A DNA stretch of 64,000 bases from assembly GCA_030770535.1 (NCBI GenBank), contig JASVEC010000001.1, forward strand, positions 1,302,001-1,366,000. Reading direction: 5' to 3'. The position numbers were made by a program, and so were the translations under genes. The notes beneath the pieces are model-generated. The model did not search any database. It worked only from the letters and a program-made list of their open reading frames with translations, and was not told where the DNA came from. The stretch's first letter is position 1. The number at the start of each line of letters is the position of its first letter. Shown here piece after piece: positions 11,361 through 22,495 of this stretch. Source of the stretch: Batkoa obscura (lineage: Eukaryota > Entomophthoromycota > Entomophthoromycetes > Entomophthorales > Batkoaceae).

Positions 11361-11570
11361 TTAACAATCGGCACCACAACAGCATCTACCCCAATCACAA
11401 TCTCCATTGATACCCCATTTTGAACTTCTTTCATTGTTTCCACAAGCATTTAAACAATCTTGATCAATAAGACATTGTCCAGTTTTAGAAGTACATCTTC
11501 TACAAATATCGGAACCAGCTACATAGAGAACAAAAAAGAGAACTAATAATAATTTGAAATTGTTGAGCAT
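11361..11570 (-). CDS. Secreted ten-cysteine mini-protein, type A (gene 1)
   Basis: 69 residues. The inner ATG at 11570 is chosen because it gives the signal peptide shared by all paralogues (MLNNFKLLLVLFFVLYVAGS). The mature chain has ten cysteines in the pattern C-x2-C-x6-C-x5-C-x3-C-x14-C-x4-CCC-x3-C, with an invariant SSKWGINGDCDWG segment and a GADC end. Five disulphides are possible. A 5' UTR intron (about 11581-11632) precedes the ATG. The longer frame upstream is that intron read through. The family is not one I can name. Antimicrobial peptide, effector or signal are all possible. Confidence 0.8.
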   Translation of the reverse strand: MLNNFKLLLVLFFVLYVAGSDICRRCTSKTGQCLIDQDCLNACGNNERSSKWGINGDCDWGRCCCGADC

Positions 11571-11685
11571 TATGAGTATTCTAAAATAAGGGGATATAAT
11601 TAATTGTACTTGAATACTATAACTATGTTTACCTTCTAAAGTAATAAAATAAGTGTTTGTAAATATTGCTGATACTTTCATCCGC

Positions 11686-11693
11686 TATTTATA
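11686..11693 (-). promoter_or_regulatory. TATA box of gene 1
   Basis: TATAAATA on the minus strand, about 116 bases upstream of the ATG. The same GTATAAATAGCGGAT context occurs at gene 6. Confidence 0.75.
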
Positions 11694-12763
11694 CTACTTT
11701 TTACCAAAGATAAATCATATTTTTAACGTTGAAAATAACCCATAGTACCATGTTGGAATGTATTCTTTTTTGCTTACCTTAAAGCAAACTGCAATTAATA
11801 TCAATAACCTTTATAGGAATAGGATGTTAAAGCTTTTATCAGAAAACAAATTTCAATACCAATTTTTACTTAATTATGACAAAAATAAAATAATAGCTAG
11901 CTGTGTACTGTGAATGGTTAACCCATTTTATATTTTTGTTTACTTCTTGCACTTAGTTTTATTTTATTTTGACATGTTCATAACGTCAATTGGTGGAACA
12001 CACTTGGATATGACCCAATTTAGCTAATTATAGCACGGTGATTAATTAAAAAATAATCATAAGTTAGCTTGAAATTTAATCAAAAATTCAATTAAAGTGA
12101 TGTATTTAATTATACAAGAGTTAACTTTAATTACCGTTGTTATAAAATTAAATAAATTATTCTAGTAAATATCAGAAAGAGGAATTAGTGAATTTTTCAA
12201 CCACATACTGATCATGTAGAATACAATAACCGTGATTTCATTTAACGCTAAATTGGTTAATTATTTCATGATAAGCATCACCAGCTAAAAATGGTTTATT
12301 AATTGTTTCTAAACTATAATCATTATGAGAATTTCATAAATGTTAATATTACATAGGATTGTGTGTAAAAGATCTTTTTTTTGAACATTAGTTGGTTAAA
12401 ATTGCGTATTTAATATAAGCACTTTAATTTTGAACTCTATATTTAAAGCGATAACTTTGTAAAGGACAACTTAAATCAAAGTTATGATATTAATATTAAT
12501 GTTGACTATTATCAGTTAATAAAAAAGAAATCATTCAAAATCATTCTGCTCTGATTTATATCTATATTCTATCTATATTAGTATAAAAAAACAAAGCACA
12601 TCTTAATCTTGACCAAATAAGGATAATTATTATTAAGTATAAAGACAAATTGTTTATTTCGATAAATAGGGCTGGTCTGCTAATTTACTATGAAAATAAT
12701 ATAGTGTCATTTTTGACACTAAACAATAATATCAAAATAAACAAAAATGCGGTATCAGGTAGT

Positions 12764-12973
12764 TTAACAATCGGCACCACAGCAACACTTACCCCAATCA
12801 CAATCTCCATTGATACCCCATTTTGAACTTCTTTCATTGTTTCCACAAGCATTTAAACAATCTTGATCAATAAGACATTGTCCAGTTTTAGAAGTACATC
12901 TTCTACAAATATCGGAACCAGCTACATAGAGAACAAAAAAGAGAACTAATAATAATTTGAAATTGTTAAGCAT
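12764..12973 (-). CDS. Secreted ten-cysteine mini-protein, type A (gene 2)
   Basis: 69 residues, identical to gene 1 except for Lys instead of Arg just before the CCC triplet. The 5' UTR intron (about 12984-13036) is the type A version and looks identical to that of gene 6. The promoter beyond the intron is shared not with the other type A genes but with type B gene 8, over about 560 bases in inverted orientation. This suggests recombination at the UTR intron. Confidence 0.8.
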   Translation of the reverse strand: MLNNFKLLLVLFFVLYVAGSDICRRCTSKTGQCLIDQDCLNACGNNERSSKWGINGDCDWGKCCCGADC

Positions 12974-13037
12974 TTTGAATATTCTAAAGGAAAAGATGTT
13001 AATATTTTATAGCTCAAATGTTATAATTATATTTACC

Positions 13038-13603
13038 TTGTACAGTAATAGAATTGGATTTAATGAATCTGATATCTACTTCTATACGCTATTTATACTA
13101 CTTTTTCGGAGATAGACGATCAACTTTGATAGTTTTAACGTTCAAACTTGACGCAAAGCCACACCATGACACGTTTATTTTGTTATGTTAGTTAAGCCAA
13201 CTGATATAACGATTTATTGTTTTAAATCCATAAGGGCAATAAAACTATTCTAAAGTATCGGTTTCAACACTCACTGTTATTTAATTATGACAATAAATAA
13301 AGTGATGAATAACTATGAACTGTAAGATAGTGTAATAGGATTTGTATTTGTTATTTTATTTTATTTTATTTAGTCCATTTAAGATTAATAAAAATTTCTA
13401 ACATAATAATAAGGATAATGTACACCCCTTGTCTTTGACACTAATGTTGATTAATGGAGTCAACCATGAGATAATTTAATTTAATTAGTTACAACCAAGT
13501 CAATCAATAAAGAAAGTAAGCAACAAGCAAATTAAAAGTATTTTTTTAAAAAGCTGGTCAATCAAATTAATTAGTGAATACAATCGTTATGGTTAATTTT
13601 ATG
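13038..13603. repeat. Upstream module shared with gene 8 (inverted, left copy)
   Basis: Near-identical inverted copy of 23085-23651, including TATA box, upstream box and about 500 bases of intergenic DNA. Confidence 0.85.
13090..13097 (-). promoter_or_regulatory. TATA box of gene 2
   Basis: TATAAATA on the minus strand, within the module shared with gene 8. The context matches genes 4 and 5 as well. Confidence 0.75.
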
Positions 13604-13654
13604 TATTGTTATAAAATTACATCTCTTATCTTGAGTAATAACAAGGTAAATATA

Positions 13655-13755
13655 CGAGGGTATTTTTTTTGGCTTCATCACTTTTTCCATCTTTTAAGCG
13701 CTATTTGAGCGGAAAGGTTGCTAGTAAAATTCTTAAACACAAAAATACATCCCCA
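13655..13755 (-). mobile_element. Family 1 MITE, copy 4
   Basis: Reverse orientation. It is the outer left member of a nested palindrome that ends at 14144. Confidence 0.85.
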
Positions 13756-13756
13756 T

Positions 13757-14046
13757 ATATTAATTTCATTCTTATGAACTAGAAAACTTGTTTTCTATAC
13801 TCTGACAAAAAGTTGTACTTTTAACTAATTAAAGCATAATGATGAAAGTAAGAATTTTACTAACGATCTTTCCGCTGAAATAGCGCTTAAGAAATAGAAA
13901 AAGTAATGAAACCAAAAAACAGCCCCATTTGTTAATATAGCCAATAATTCTTAATTTCCTCACTATGCTTTAATTAGTTAAAAGTACAACTTTTTGTCAG
14001 AGTATAGAAAACAAGTTTTCTAGTTTATAAGAATGAAATTAATATA
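13757..14046. repeat. Palindrome interrupted by a central MITE
   Basis: Arms at about 13757-13838 and 13964-14046 are inverted copies. Both contain the stretch AGTTGTACTTTTAACTAATT or its reverse. MITE copy 5 sits between them, and copies 4 and 6 cap the outside. Confidence 0.85.
13848..13927 (+). mobile_element. Family 1 MITE, copy 5 (left end missing)
   Basis: It begins at the internal AAGAATTTTACTAAC motif and keeps a right end reading CAGCCCCA. It lies at the centre of the palindrome. Confidence 0.8.
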
Positions 14047-14144
14047 TGGGGATGCATTTTTGTGTTTAAGAATTTTACTAACAATTTTTCCACTCAAATG
14101 TGCTTAAAAAATGGAAAAAGTTATGAAACCAAAAAACATCACCA
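14047..14144 (+). mobile_element. Family 1 MITE, copy 6
   Basis: Nearly full length with a diverged right end. It is the outer right member of the nested palindrome. Confidence 0.8.
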
Positions 14145-14519
14145 AGTACTCTTTATAATTTCAAACTCTGATTTCTTGGACATTACGCATTTAAGGTAAA
14201 AATTAAACTTAGAGTTCTATTTTTAAATAACATTTTGATATAGCATATAAAGTAATAATGTACTTTTAACACTATAATTGCCAAGGTAGCTGATTTTCAA
14301 ATCTAAAAGTATGAAAATATTTCTATAATAAGCTATTATCATCAATAACTATTAATACTATATTTACATACAGTTAAAGAATAAGAACGGATATTAAATA
14401 TTCAAAAATCAGAATTGTTTATTTTAATGGGAAAACCGATCTAACAGGTCAGCGTTAAATTAATATCATTTATAATAATAATTTAAAATATTAAAATAAA
14501 CAGATGCTATACAATACAC

Positions 14520-14735
14520 TTAACAATCGGCACCACAGCAACAGCTACCCCAATCACAATCTCCATTGATACCCCATTTTGAACTTCTAGGAAACTTGGA
14601 GCAAGCATTTCCACATTCGTAGTCAGCAACACAAGTTCTACCTACAGCACCTTTTTTATTACATCTTCTACAGATGTCAGAAGTAACAAAAAAGACAAAA
14701 AAGAGAACTAATAATAATTTGAAATTGGTAAACAT
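14520..14735 (-). CDS. Secreted ten-cysteine mini-protein, type B (gene 3)
   Basis: 71 residues. It has a signal peptide (MFTNFKLLLVLFFVFFVTS), then the type B framework with nine residues between Cys2 and Cys3 (type A has six) and the NKKGAVGRT loop. It differs from the other type B proteins by Tyr instead of His and by a KFPR loop where the others have DFPS. It therefore carries two extra positive charges next to the invariant SSKWGINGD segment. The 5' UTR intron is at about 14746-14800. The distal promoter resembles that of type A gene 6. Confidence 0.8.
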   Translation of the reverse strand: MFTNFKLLLVLFFVFFVTSDICRRCNKKGAVGRTCVADYECGNACSKFPRSSKWGINGDCDWGSCCCGADC

Positions 14736-14863
14736 TTTAAATATTCTAAAGGAAATGGTTATTAATATTTAATATTTAAATTATAAAATTAAATGTTTAC
14801 CTTATACAATAATAGAATTGGATTTAATAAAGTTTATGACTACTTTTGTCCATTATTTATACT

Positions 14864-14871
14864 ATTTTTTT
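14864..14871 (-). promoter_or_regulatory. TATA box of gene 3
   Basis: TATAAATA on the minus strand in an AATAGTATAAATAATGG context, which differs from the GCG context of the other genes. Confidence 0.7.
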
Positions 14872-15070
14872 AAGGGTAAGTAATAAAATGCTGATGGTTT
14901 GATCTTTAAGGTTAAATGGTAATGTTGACACCTTTATGTTTAAGGTTAAGTTGACTGCTGTATTATATACTTATAGATAATTTTATAACTAAAACTAACT
15001 TTAATTGTATAATTTACGATAGTAAAGTAATGTTAGTGTTAATTAAAATATTTAATCCTACCACTGGTTC

Positions 15071-15189
15071 GATTTAAACGTGGATTGGGCATTTTTGTTT
15101 TGTATTTGCTGAATACAAAAATAAAGAAAAATCGCGATAGTTTAGTTCAGCAAATACAAGAATGAAAATGTCTAATCTACATTCAAATC
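15071..15189. mobile_element. Foldback element, decayed relative of the 59018 element
   Basis: The left end carries GTGGATTGGGCATTTT and TGTATTTGCTGAA. The right end has the inverted TTCAGCAAATACA and AAAATGTCTAATCTACATT. The GGATTGGGCATTTT core is shared with the foldback at 59018-59217. Confidence 0.7.
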
Positions 15190-15540
15190 AAGCCAATAGT
15201 ATTTGATTTTTAAATTTAACGCTTAAACCACCAATTTCTTTAATTACTTTATTTATTGATTTCTACTACTAAATTTTGCAACATTCCATGATGCAACACC
15301 TCATATCATAATCAACCCTTGCTAACTGTAATTTAGTGGTGTGCGCAAAGGGAATGGTACTAAACATTGAGAAGCATTATAGAGCCAATAATACTAACAG
15401 TATATCTAACTAAACCTTATAATTATTCATTTATGATATACCAATAAAGTGAACTAAAAGGTTTTTGTTTTGCAAAATATGCTTTGGTCATAATGGAGAG
15501 TTATATTGCAATATTATTTAACTTATTTGCTTGAAGATAA

Positions 15541-15643
15541 GGGGGTGTTTTTTTTTTTACTTCATTACTTTTTCTATTTTTTAAGCGCTATTTGAGCGGA
15601 AAGATTGTTAGTAAACTTATTAACCAAAAAAATACATCTCCAT
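15541..15643 (-). mobile_element. Family 1 MITE, copy 7
   Basis: Reverse orientation, full length. Confidence 0.85.
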
Positions 15644-16261
15644 AAGTTGGATTTTCCTAGATGACATCCATGAGAATATTAAGATAAAAATTGACGATAA
15701 TAGCTACCTTAGAATAATTAGAGTATCAAATATAACCTATTATAAATTGATGAATCAAAATTAAAATGTAAAATTCATAATTCAATAAAAAATTTATTTG
15801 ACATAATTAAATTAAAATATTTGCTGCATTCGTATATCAGCTACTTTCAAAATCTTTTGATAATGTAGCTTTTACCTTAAAATTTGGAATGATTTATATG
15901 CTAGCAAACTATAATAAAAGAATGCTATTCAAAGTAATAGAGATTTATTTATAATGGTTTGATTTGACTGTTAGAAATCCATATAACAGTTTAAATGTTG
16001 ATTAAATATAACAGTGATATATAGATATTGGAGTATAAATATTTAAACAATAGACTTATCAAATAAACAAAAACAACTTAAAACTCCAAAAGTTGTAAAT
16101 ATCATTTTATAAACTAAAACTGTTGATAAAAAATAGATATTATAGTTATTAATATAAAAACGTTTATTTCGATAAAAGCCGTATTTAATATTTTAGTAAA
16201 ATAATCTTATATTGATAACACTTTAAGATAGTAAAATAAGCCGACACATCATCTTATGAGT

Positions 16262-16477
16262 TTAACAATCGGCACCACAGCAACAGCTACCCCAATCACA
16301 ATCTCCATTGATACCCCATTTTGAACTGCTAGGAAAATCGGAACAGGCGTTTCCACATTCGTGATCAGCAACACAAGTTCTACCTACAGCACCTTTTTTA
16401 TTACATCTTCTACAGATATCAGAAGTAACAAAAAAGACAAAAAAGAGAACTAATAATAATTTGAAATTGGTAAACAT
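16262..16477 (-). CDS. Secreted ten-cysteine mini-protein, type B (gene 4)
   Basis: 71 residues, encoded in the left arm of the palindrome. The protein is identical to gene 5. It has the signal peptide and C-x2-C-x9-C-x5-C-x3-C-x14-C-x4-CCC-x3-C framework of type B. The 5' UTR intron is at about 16488-16542. The upstream box AAAACTGTCAAAATTGATC precedes the TATA box. Confidence 0.85.
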   Translation of the reverse strand: MFTNFKLLLVLFFVFFVTSDICRRCNKKGAVGRTCVADHECGNACSDFPSSSKWGINGDCDWGSCCCGADC

Positions 16478-16595
16478 TTTAAATATTCTAAAGGAAATGG
16501 TTATTAATATTTAATATTTAAATTATAAAATTAAATGTTTACCTTATACAATAATAGAATTGGATTTAATGAATCTGATATCTACTTCTATACGC

Positions 16596-16603
16596 TATTT
16601 ATA
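16596..16603 (-). promoter_or_regulatory. TATA box of gene 4
   Basis: TATAAATA on the minus strand in a TAGTATAAATAGCGTATAG context. Confidence 0.75.
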
Positions 16604-17345
16604 CTACTTTTTCGGAGATAGACGATCAATTTTGACAGTTTTAATGTTTAAAGCTGGGGAAACGCGTTGTAATTTGAGTTTTATCACGCTAGATTAGACC
16701 AACTAAAATTGTAATTAGTATAGTTGCGAAACAATTTTAAGAATATCACAATGGAAATTTAAAGTTGACTATTTGCTATTATATGATTACCTTAACGAAT
16801 ATTATCAGATATTTTACATTTTAGTATGGATTATATTTTTTAATTTTTTAATATAAGCAATCGAATCTGTTAATACCTCATATTACTTTATCTATAACTA
16901 TGACCTAATTTGATAATTCGATCTTCAGCTTTAAAATTCGCCTTAAAGGTCCTCTAACAATATTGCTACTCTCATTTTTATCTATCTCCAGCTTAATTTA
17001 AGTTTAAGGAATTAATTAAGTTGAAGATCGAATTATCAAATTAGGTCATAGTTATAGATAAAGTAATATGAGGTATTAACAGATTCGATTGCTTATATTA
17101 AAAAATTAAAAAATATAATCCATACTAAAATGTAAAATATCTGATAATATTCGTTAAGGTAATCATATAATAGCAAATAGTCAACTTTAAATTTCCATTG
17201 TGATATTCTTAAAATTGTTTCGCAACTATACTAATTACAATTTTAGTTGGTCTAATCTAGCGTGATAAAACTCAAATTACAACGCGTTTCCCCAGCTTTA
17301 AACATTAAAACTGTCAAAATTGATCGTCTATCTCCGAAAAAGTAG

Positions 17346-17353
17346 TATAAATA
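17346..17353 (+). promoter_or_regulatory. TATA box of gene 5
   Basis: TATAAATA 126 bases before the ATG, the mirror image of the gene 4 promoter. Confidence 0.75.
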
Positions 17354-17471
17354 GCGTATAGAAGTAGATATCAGATTCATTAAATCCAATTCTATTATTG
17401 TATAAGGTAAACATTTAATTTTATAATTTAAATATTAAATATTAATAACCATTTCCTTTAGAATATTTAAA

Positions 17472-17687
17472 ATGTTTACCAATTTCAAATTATTATTAGT
17501 TCTCTTTTTTGTCTTTTTTGTTACTTCTGATATCTGTAGAAGATGTAATAAAAAAGGTGCTGTAGGTAGAACTTGTGTTGCTGATCACGAATGTGGAAAC
17601 GCCTGTTCCGATTTTCCTAGCAGTTCAAAATGGGGTATCAATGGAGATTGTGATTGGGGTAGCTGTTGCTGTGGTGCCGATTGTTAA
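17472..17687 (+). CDS. Secreted ten-cysteine mini-protein, type B (gene 5)
   Basis: 71 residues, identical in protein to gene 4 and encoded in the right arm of the palindrome. The 5' UTR intron is at 17407-17461 (AAG then GTAAAC ... CCTTTAG), ending 10 bases before the ATG. A mature chain of about 52 residues with ten cysteines is predicted after cleavage in the VTS/D region. Duplicate identical genes in a palindrome suggest selection for dosage or ongoing arm-to-arm conversion. Confidence 0.85.
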   Translation: MFTNFKLLLVLFFVFFVTSDICRRCNKKGAVGRTCVADHECGNACSDFPSSSKWGINGDCDWGSCCCGADC

Positions 17688-17703
17688 ACTCATAAGATGA
17701 TAT

Positions 17704-19081
17704 GTTTTGTTTCCTATACTACAGTATTAATCTTTAAGCTATTTTATAAAGATATTAAACATTTGTTTCTATATGACATGTCTTTTTTTATGTTAGAAGC
17801 TATAAGTTTGATTTTATTTAACTTTTATCAATTTTAATTCTGTAATATACCATTTGTAGTATCTCATATTTAATTATTTTATTTATCAAATAGGCCTATC
17901 TTCTAATGTTTAAAGAGTGATATTTGTATCATTAGTACGTATAATGCAAGATTTAACATTTTAAATACAAGATTTATAAATGAGTAAGAATTGTCGATAG
18001 AGACATTGATATTACTAATAGGATTAGCAGTTAATCAAACCATTCTAAATCTATTGATAGTATTCACTCTATTAGTAGTACCTATACTATTAAAAAATAT
18101 TGGTGTGGTTGAAATGAATTATATAGAGCTTTGTTTATTTGAACCATCACTAAATATGATTCTATTCTTAACATATTGTATATTCTTAAAAGAATCAACA
18201 TGGGGATGTCTTTCTTTATTTAAAAATCTCACTAATGATCTTTCCACTCAAGTAGCGCTTAAATAATCAAAAAAGTGATGAAACCAAAAAAAATACCTCA
18301 TATGTATATTTATTCGAAGTGATATTTACTAGTTTGGTTATTTAACGCATTTGTTATCTTACGTCTTAGTATTCTAAAAATAAATTTAATAGTTACTTGC
18401 AATATTCATAAAGGCATTGGGGACTCGTTAATTGATAACTGCTAACTCTATTTTTGGTTATAAAGTATAGACATTTTTATACGTAGCAACTCTTATAATT
18501 GTCTTTATTAGAGTTGAATGAGTTGGCAAGGAATCATGAATTTAGTCAATCATAAAATCATCTTTGTTAGCTTTGCTACAATTCTCAATTTTAATTTTTT
18601 ATTACTATTTTTGTACACACGATTAAACTTTAATCAACAAAAATTTATAATGTCATGAACTTAAATCCAGAATATTTTACAATTTGGCCAAAATACTTTA
18701 CTGTTTCCCTCCCTCTTCCTTTGTCTATCATTCAATCTAATCCTAAATTTCTTACAACAATTAAACACTTGGAAGTCACTAACTCCTTCAAAATTTTGAA
18801 AGAATAGTTAAGTATAAATTAACAAATATAGTAATAAAAGAAAGTTGACAGTTTAAATGGAATTGAAATACAGAATAAATAAGGTTAGAGATTTTGATTG
18901 ATAATATTCATAACTATTATCGTAAGACATATAATTAAAGCTAGTATCTATTTAATGATTAAATCATAAAATGTGTATATGATACGTAGCTTAACCTTAA
19001 GCATTAAGACTGTCAACACTACCATTTAACCTTAAATATTGAAATTACCATCATTATGTCATTTATCTTTAAAAAAAATAG
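17704..19081. other. Intergenic region
   Basis: One MITE copy at 18201. The 91-codon frame at 17991-18266 begins at a TTG and runs into that MITE, so I do not call it a gene. Confidence 0.55.
18201..18300 (+). mobile_element. Family 1 MITE, copy 8
   Basis: Full length but diverged, with the right end reading AAAATACCTCA. Confidence 0.8.
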
Positions 19082-19089
19082 TATAAATA
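19082..19089 (+). promoter_or_regulatory. TATA box of gene 6
   Basis: TATAAATA followed by GCGGATCGAAGTATCAGC, closely matching the gene 1 core promoter. The DNA farther upstream resembles the gene 3 promoter. Confidence 0.75.
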
Positions 19090-19205
19090 GCGGATCGAAG
19101 TATCAGCAATACTTATAAACACTTATTTTATTATTTTAGAAGGTAAATATAATTATAACATTTGAGCTATAAAATATTAACATCTTTTCCTTTAGAATAT
19201 TCAAA

Positions 19206-19415
19206 ATGCTTAACAATTTCAAATTATTATTAGTTCTCTTTTTTGTTCTCTATGTAGCTGGTTCCGATATTTGTAGAAGATGTACTTCTAAAACTGGACA
19301 ATGTCTTATTGATCAAGATTGTTTAAATGCTTGTGGAAACAATGAAAGAAGTTCAAAATGGGGTATCAATGGAGATTGTGATTGGGGTAGATGCTGCTGT
19401 GGTGCCGATTGCTAA
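19206..19415 (+). CDS. Secreted ten-cysteine mini-protein, type A (gene 6)
   Basis: 69 residues, the same protein as gene 1. The 5' UTR intron (19143-19195) is the type A version. Mature framework C-x2-C-x6-C-x5-C-x3-C-x14-C-x4-CCC-x3-C. It is the only intact type A gene on the plus strand. Its promoter is a mosaic of gene 1-like core and gene 3-like distal sequence. Confidence 0.8.
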   Translation: MLNNFKLLLVLFFVLYVAGSDICRRCTSKTGQCLIDQDCLNACGNNERSSKWGINGDCDWGRCCCGADC

Positions 19416-20639
19416 ACCGAGTAATATGATATACTCACTTATTTTAATAACTTGCAGCATTTCTATAAATGTTACCAACCTGTTATCATCCCGGGTTTTT
19501 AGATTAATTTTATTAAAATAAACGGATTTAAATTTTATCATATTACAATAATGCTAGTTATTATTTAACTATGGCTGTATATCTACTATGATTTTTTACG
19601 TTGATATCAGTGAGGACTGTTTTAACAACACGGGCATAAGTCATATTTTAAATATTATAAAATAATCTTTTTTGATAATTGTATCCTAGGGCAACTTTTG
19701 ACACGTGCTAGAAATACTTATTTTGCTCTAAAGTCTAAACATAAATAATTATTTTAAAACAAGGTTTGAAAAGGTAACTAGTAGGCTTATAGTTAAAATC
19801 TTGATCAATTAAATGGGGGTTATAAAGAATATTTGTTAAAGACGAAACCTTTGTGTTATTCACATAAATAAAATTTTCTTCGACTGTCATATTTAATGCA
19901 TAATTATTAATACGTTTTATTTGATTATTGGTATTATAATGAAAGCAATTAAAAGATATTAAATTTAAAAAGACATTAAATTTAGAAAGATGGCCTTTCT
20001 ATCACAATTAATTGTAATAACTATATAATTAAGAGAATAAAAGAAACTTTGTATTTACTCTTTAATAATACATTATTATTTTATAAAAATTGTGTATAAT
20101 TTAATTACAATAATATAGTTCCTCAAATATATTTTTCTTAACCAATTTACAGTTACTTTTTTTATCATTCATTCAAATCATAATTAATTAAAGGAATTAT
20201 GTAGCAAAAGATATTATTAATAGATGTTGTGAACTTTAACTTATTGGATGTAATAGATAAACAATTTTATAAAATAGGTTACCTATCTATCATAAATATA
20301 TATTTATTAGTAGCTTTCTTATCACAATTATAATAAATGTAACAAAATTTGTTTTTTTAAGATTATACAACTTTAATCTTTCAAAGCTGTTAATTATGAT
20401 TTCGGATTACTTTAACATCATAAATGAGTATATAATAATGTAGCTCTGAAATTGGATTTAAGTATCAAAGTTGTTAAACTTCATTATTTATGATTTAGTG
20501 AAAATAATATATGTACGCTTTGGAAGCAAATGTAAACTCTATCAATATTCTTCTTGTTATTATAGAAAGTAAGAATTGCTATTAGGATTTATTTGTACTA
20601 TAATTTAAGCTTTTACTTTATAAGGATTAAAACCTTTAA
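19416..20639. other. Intergenic region
   Basis: AT-rich. No gene or repeat that I can support. Confidence 0.5.
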
Positions 20640-20841
20640 AGGTTAAATCATTCTTAGCCCTTTCTTTAATTTTCTTTGTAGATAGCTCTGATATTTCTAG
20701 AAGATATAAGACTAAAGCCACATGTTACTTTACTAACAGTGACTGTCTAAATAAGTATAATCATCAACCTGGAAGTCCAAAATAGGTTATAGTGGAGATT
20801 GCGGTTTGATCTTGTGTTGCTGCTATAGAGCAGGCTGTTAA
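20640..20841 (+). pseudogene. Decayed copy of the ten-cysteine mini-protein gene
   Basis: The stretch keeps recognisable signal-peptide, central and C-terminal similarity to its intact neighbours, and the same downstream motif as genes 4 and 5. It is clearly broken in several places. It sits between genes 6 and 7 in the same orientation and reads as an old fossil of the family. Confidence 0.75.
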
Positions 20842-20918
20842 ACTAACAAGATGATGTATTTGTTAATTTTGACATTAATATAGATATATCAACCTATTTT
20901 ACTGAATTTTCAAACATA

Positions 20919-21016
20919 CGGGGATGTATTTTTTTGGTTAATAATTTTACTGATAGCCTCTCCACTCAAATAGTGCTTAAAAAATGGAAAAAGTGACGAA
21001 ATTAAAAACACCCCCA
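20919..21016 (+). mobile_element. Family 1 MITE, copy 9
   Basis: Full length, just downstream of the decayed gene copy. Confidence 0.85.
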
Positions 21017-21257
21017 TATGTTTATTTTAAATAAAAAGTAAAAATAGTTCATTTTTAAGTACTTCATTATTATTTAAATATAGTTATAAATCTGGTTTGT
21101 TTATTCTATATTATTATAGATAAGTAAATCAGAAACAATGAATATATTCAATTTCTCAATAGACTTCGTAATTTTAACATATTTAAAAGATGATACTAAT
21201 ATTAATATATATATTTGTTCTATGCTAATGGCTTTATAGGGCATATCATTTATAATA

Positions 21258-21357
21258 TGGGGATATTTTTTTTAGTTTCGTCACTTTTTCCATTTTTTAA
21301 GCACTATTTGAGCGGAAAGATTGTTAGTAAAATTCTTAAACATAAAATACAGCCCCA
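21258..21357 (-). mobile_element. Family 1 MITE, copy 10
   Basis: Reverse orientation, full length. Confidence 0.85.
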
Positions 21358-22368
21358 TATAGAGTTGAGAATTGAGATATTTATCTAGAAACGGTTACTT
21401 TGATCAATTAAAATTTAGCTAAGTAGATTGTACTATTAATACTTACCAAATGTTTAATAAAGGAATATTATCGATACAAATAGTATATCGAGTTTCATGC
21501 TTAATAAATGAAGATGTTTTCTACCAATTGTCCTCTTTTTTGCTATTTTAGAATTTAGAAATTAATTAATCAGTATACTGTTCAAGCTTAGATATGTGCT
21601 AGCTAACTGTTCATTTTAAACAAAAATTAAATTAATAAGCCTCAAACTAGCATGATTGAATAAGTAGTCGGTTATAAAATTCATTTCCCAGCGCACATTT
21701 GAACTTAAACAGCTATATTATTAATTTAAATTTTTTAAAAACAGTAAAAGAATAATAGCTAAAAAAACATTGACAAATTTTGTTTATGATCTTACTGTAT
21801 TTTTTATTGAAATTATAAAAAAATAAATTTTAAACTAATATTCCTTTTATTACAACCCATCATAACTGTGTAACTGAGTAAATAAATAAATACCCCTTTA
21901 ATTGTCTATTAAAATATTGTACTTGCATTTTTATTAGAACACATAAATATTGAATTTGATGATACTATTTTTAGTCAGAAATTATTTTAATTACTTTGTA
22001 ATTCTTTATCAAATTGTAGCTATAATTAGCTAAATTAGAATACTTTAAAATGTTTCACCAATTGACATTATGAAATTGTTAAAATAAGTTAAATTAACCA
22101 AATGTGTTAAATCTATAAAAATCAAATAACTCATAGTTTTGTAGTTTACTATTCTTTGTTATTGCTATTATTTACTGTCATAGCTATATAATGATAGATG
22201 CCGAAATTCATTTATTAAATCATTTTTATTATTTCTTTAATTCCAAAACTATCAATCATAATACAAGCTAGCTTTATTAGAATAATAGTAAAAGTGTTAT
22301 TATTGTGGCTTTACATTCGATTTCGAATTTAAAACTGTCAACTTGATCATTTTTGTGTGAAAAAGCAG
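21358..22368. other. Intergenic region
   Basis: Mostly unassigned. A stretch near 21690-21720 (GCGCACATTTGAACTTAAAC) resembles the right arm of the 59018 foldback and may be a fragment of it. The upstream box of gene 7 (AAAACTGTCAACTTGATC) is near 22330-22348. Confidence 0.45.
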
Positions 22369-22376
22369 TATAAATA
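22369..22376 (+). promoter_or_regulatory. TATA box of gene 7
   Basis: TATAAATA 127 bases before the ATG. The flanking core differs from the other promoters. Confidence 0.7.
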
Positions 22377-22495
22377 CAGTATTGAAGTAGCGATAATAGT
22401 TATTGAGGGTTGATTTTATCATTGTAGAAGATATAATCATTTATAAAATATAAGATAATAAGCCTTAATAGTTCTTTTATTTTAGAATATTTAAA

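Larger units (their letters stand above)
16248..17703. repeat. 1.45 kb palindrome carrying genes 4 and 5
   Basis: The left arm (16248-16932) and right arm (17016-17703) are near-perfect inverted copies with an 83-base spacer. Each arm holds a complete mini-protein gene with 5' UTR intron, TATA box and about 400 bases of upstream DNA, so the genes point away from each other. Confidence 0.9.

Noticed and set aside
17991-18266. 91-codon hydrophobic frame on the plus strand
   Set aside because: It starts at TTG, has no conserved features and runs into MITE copy 8.
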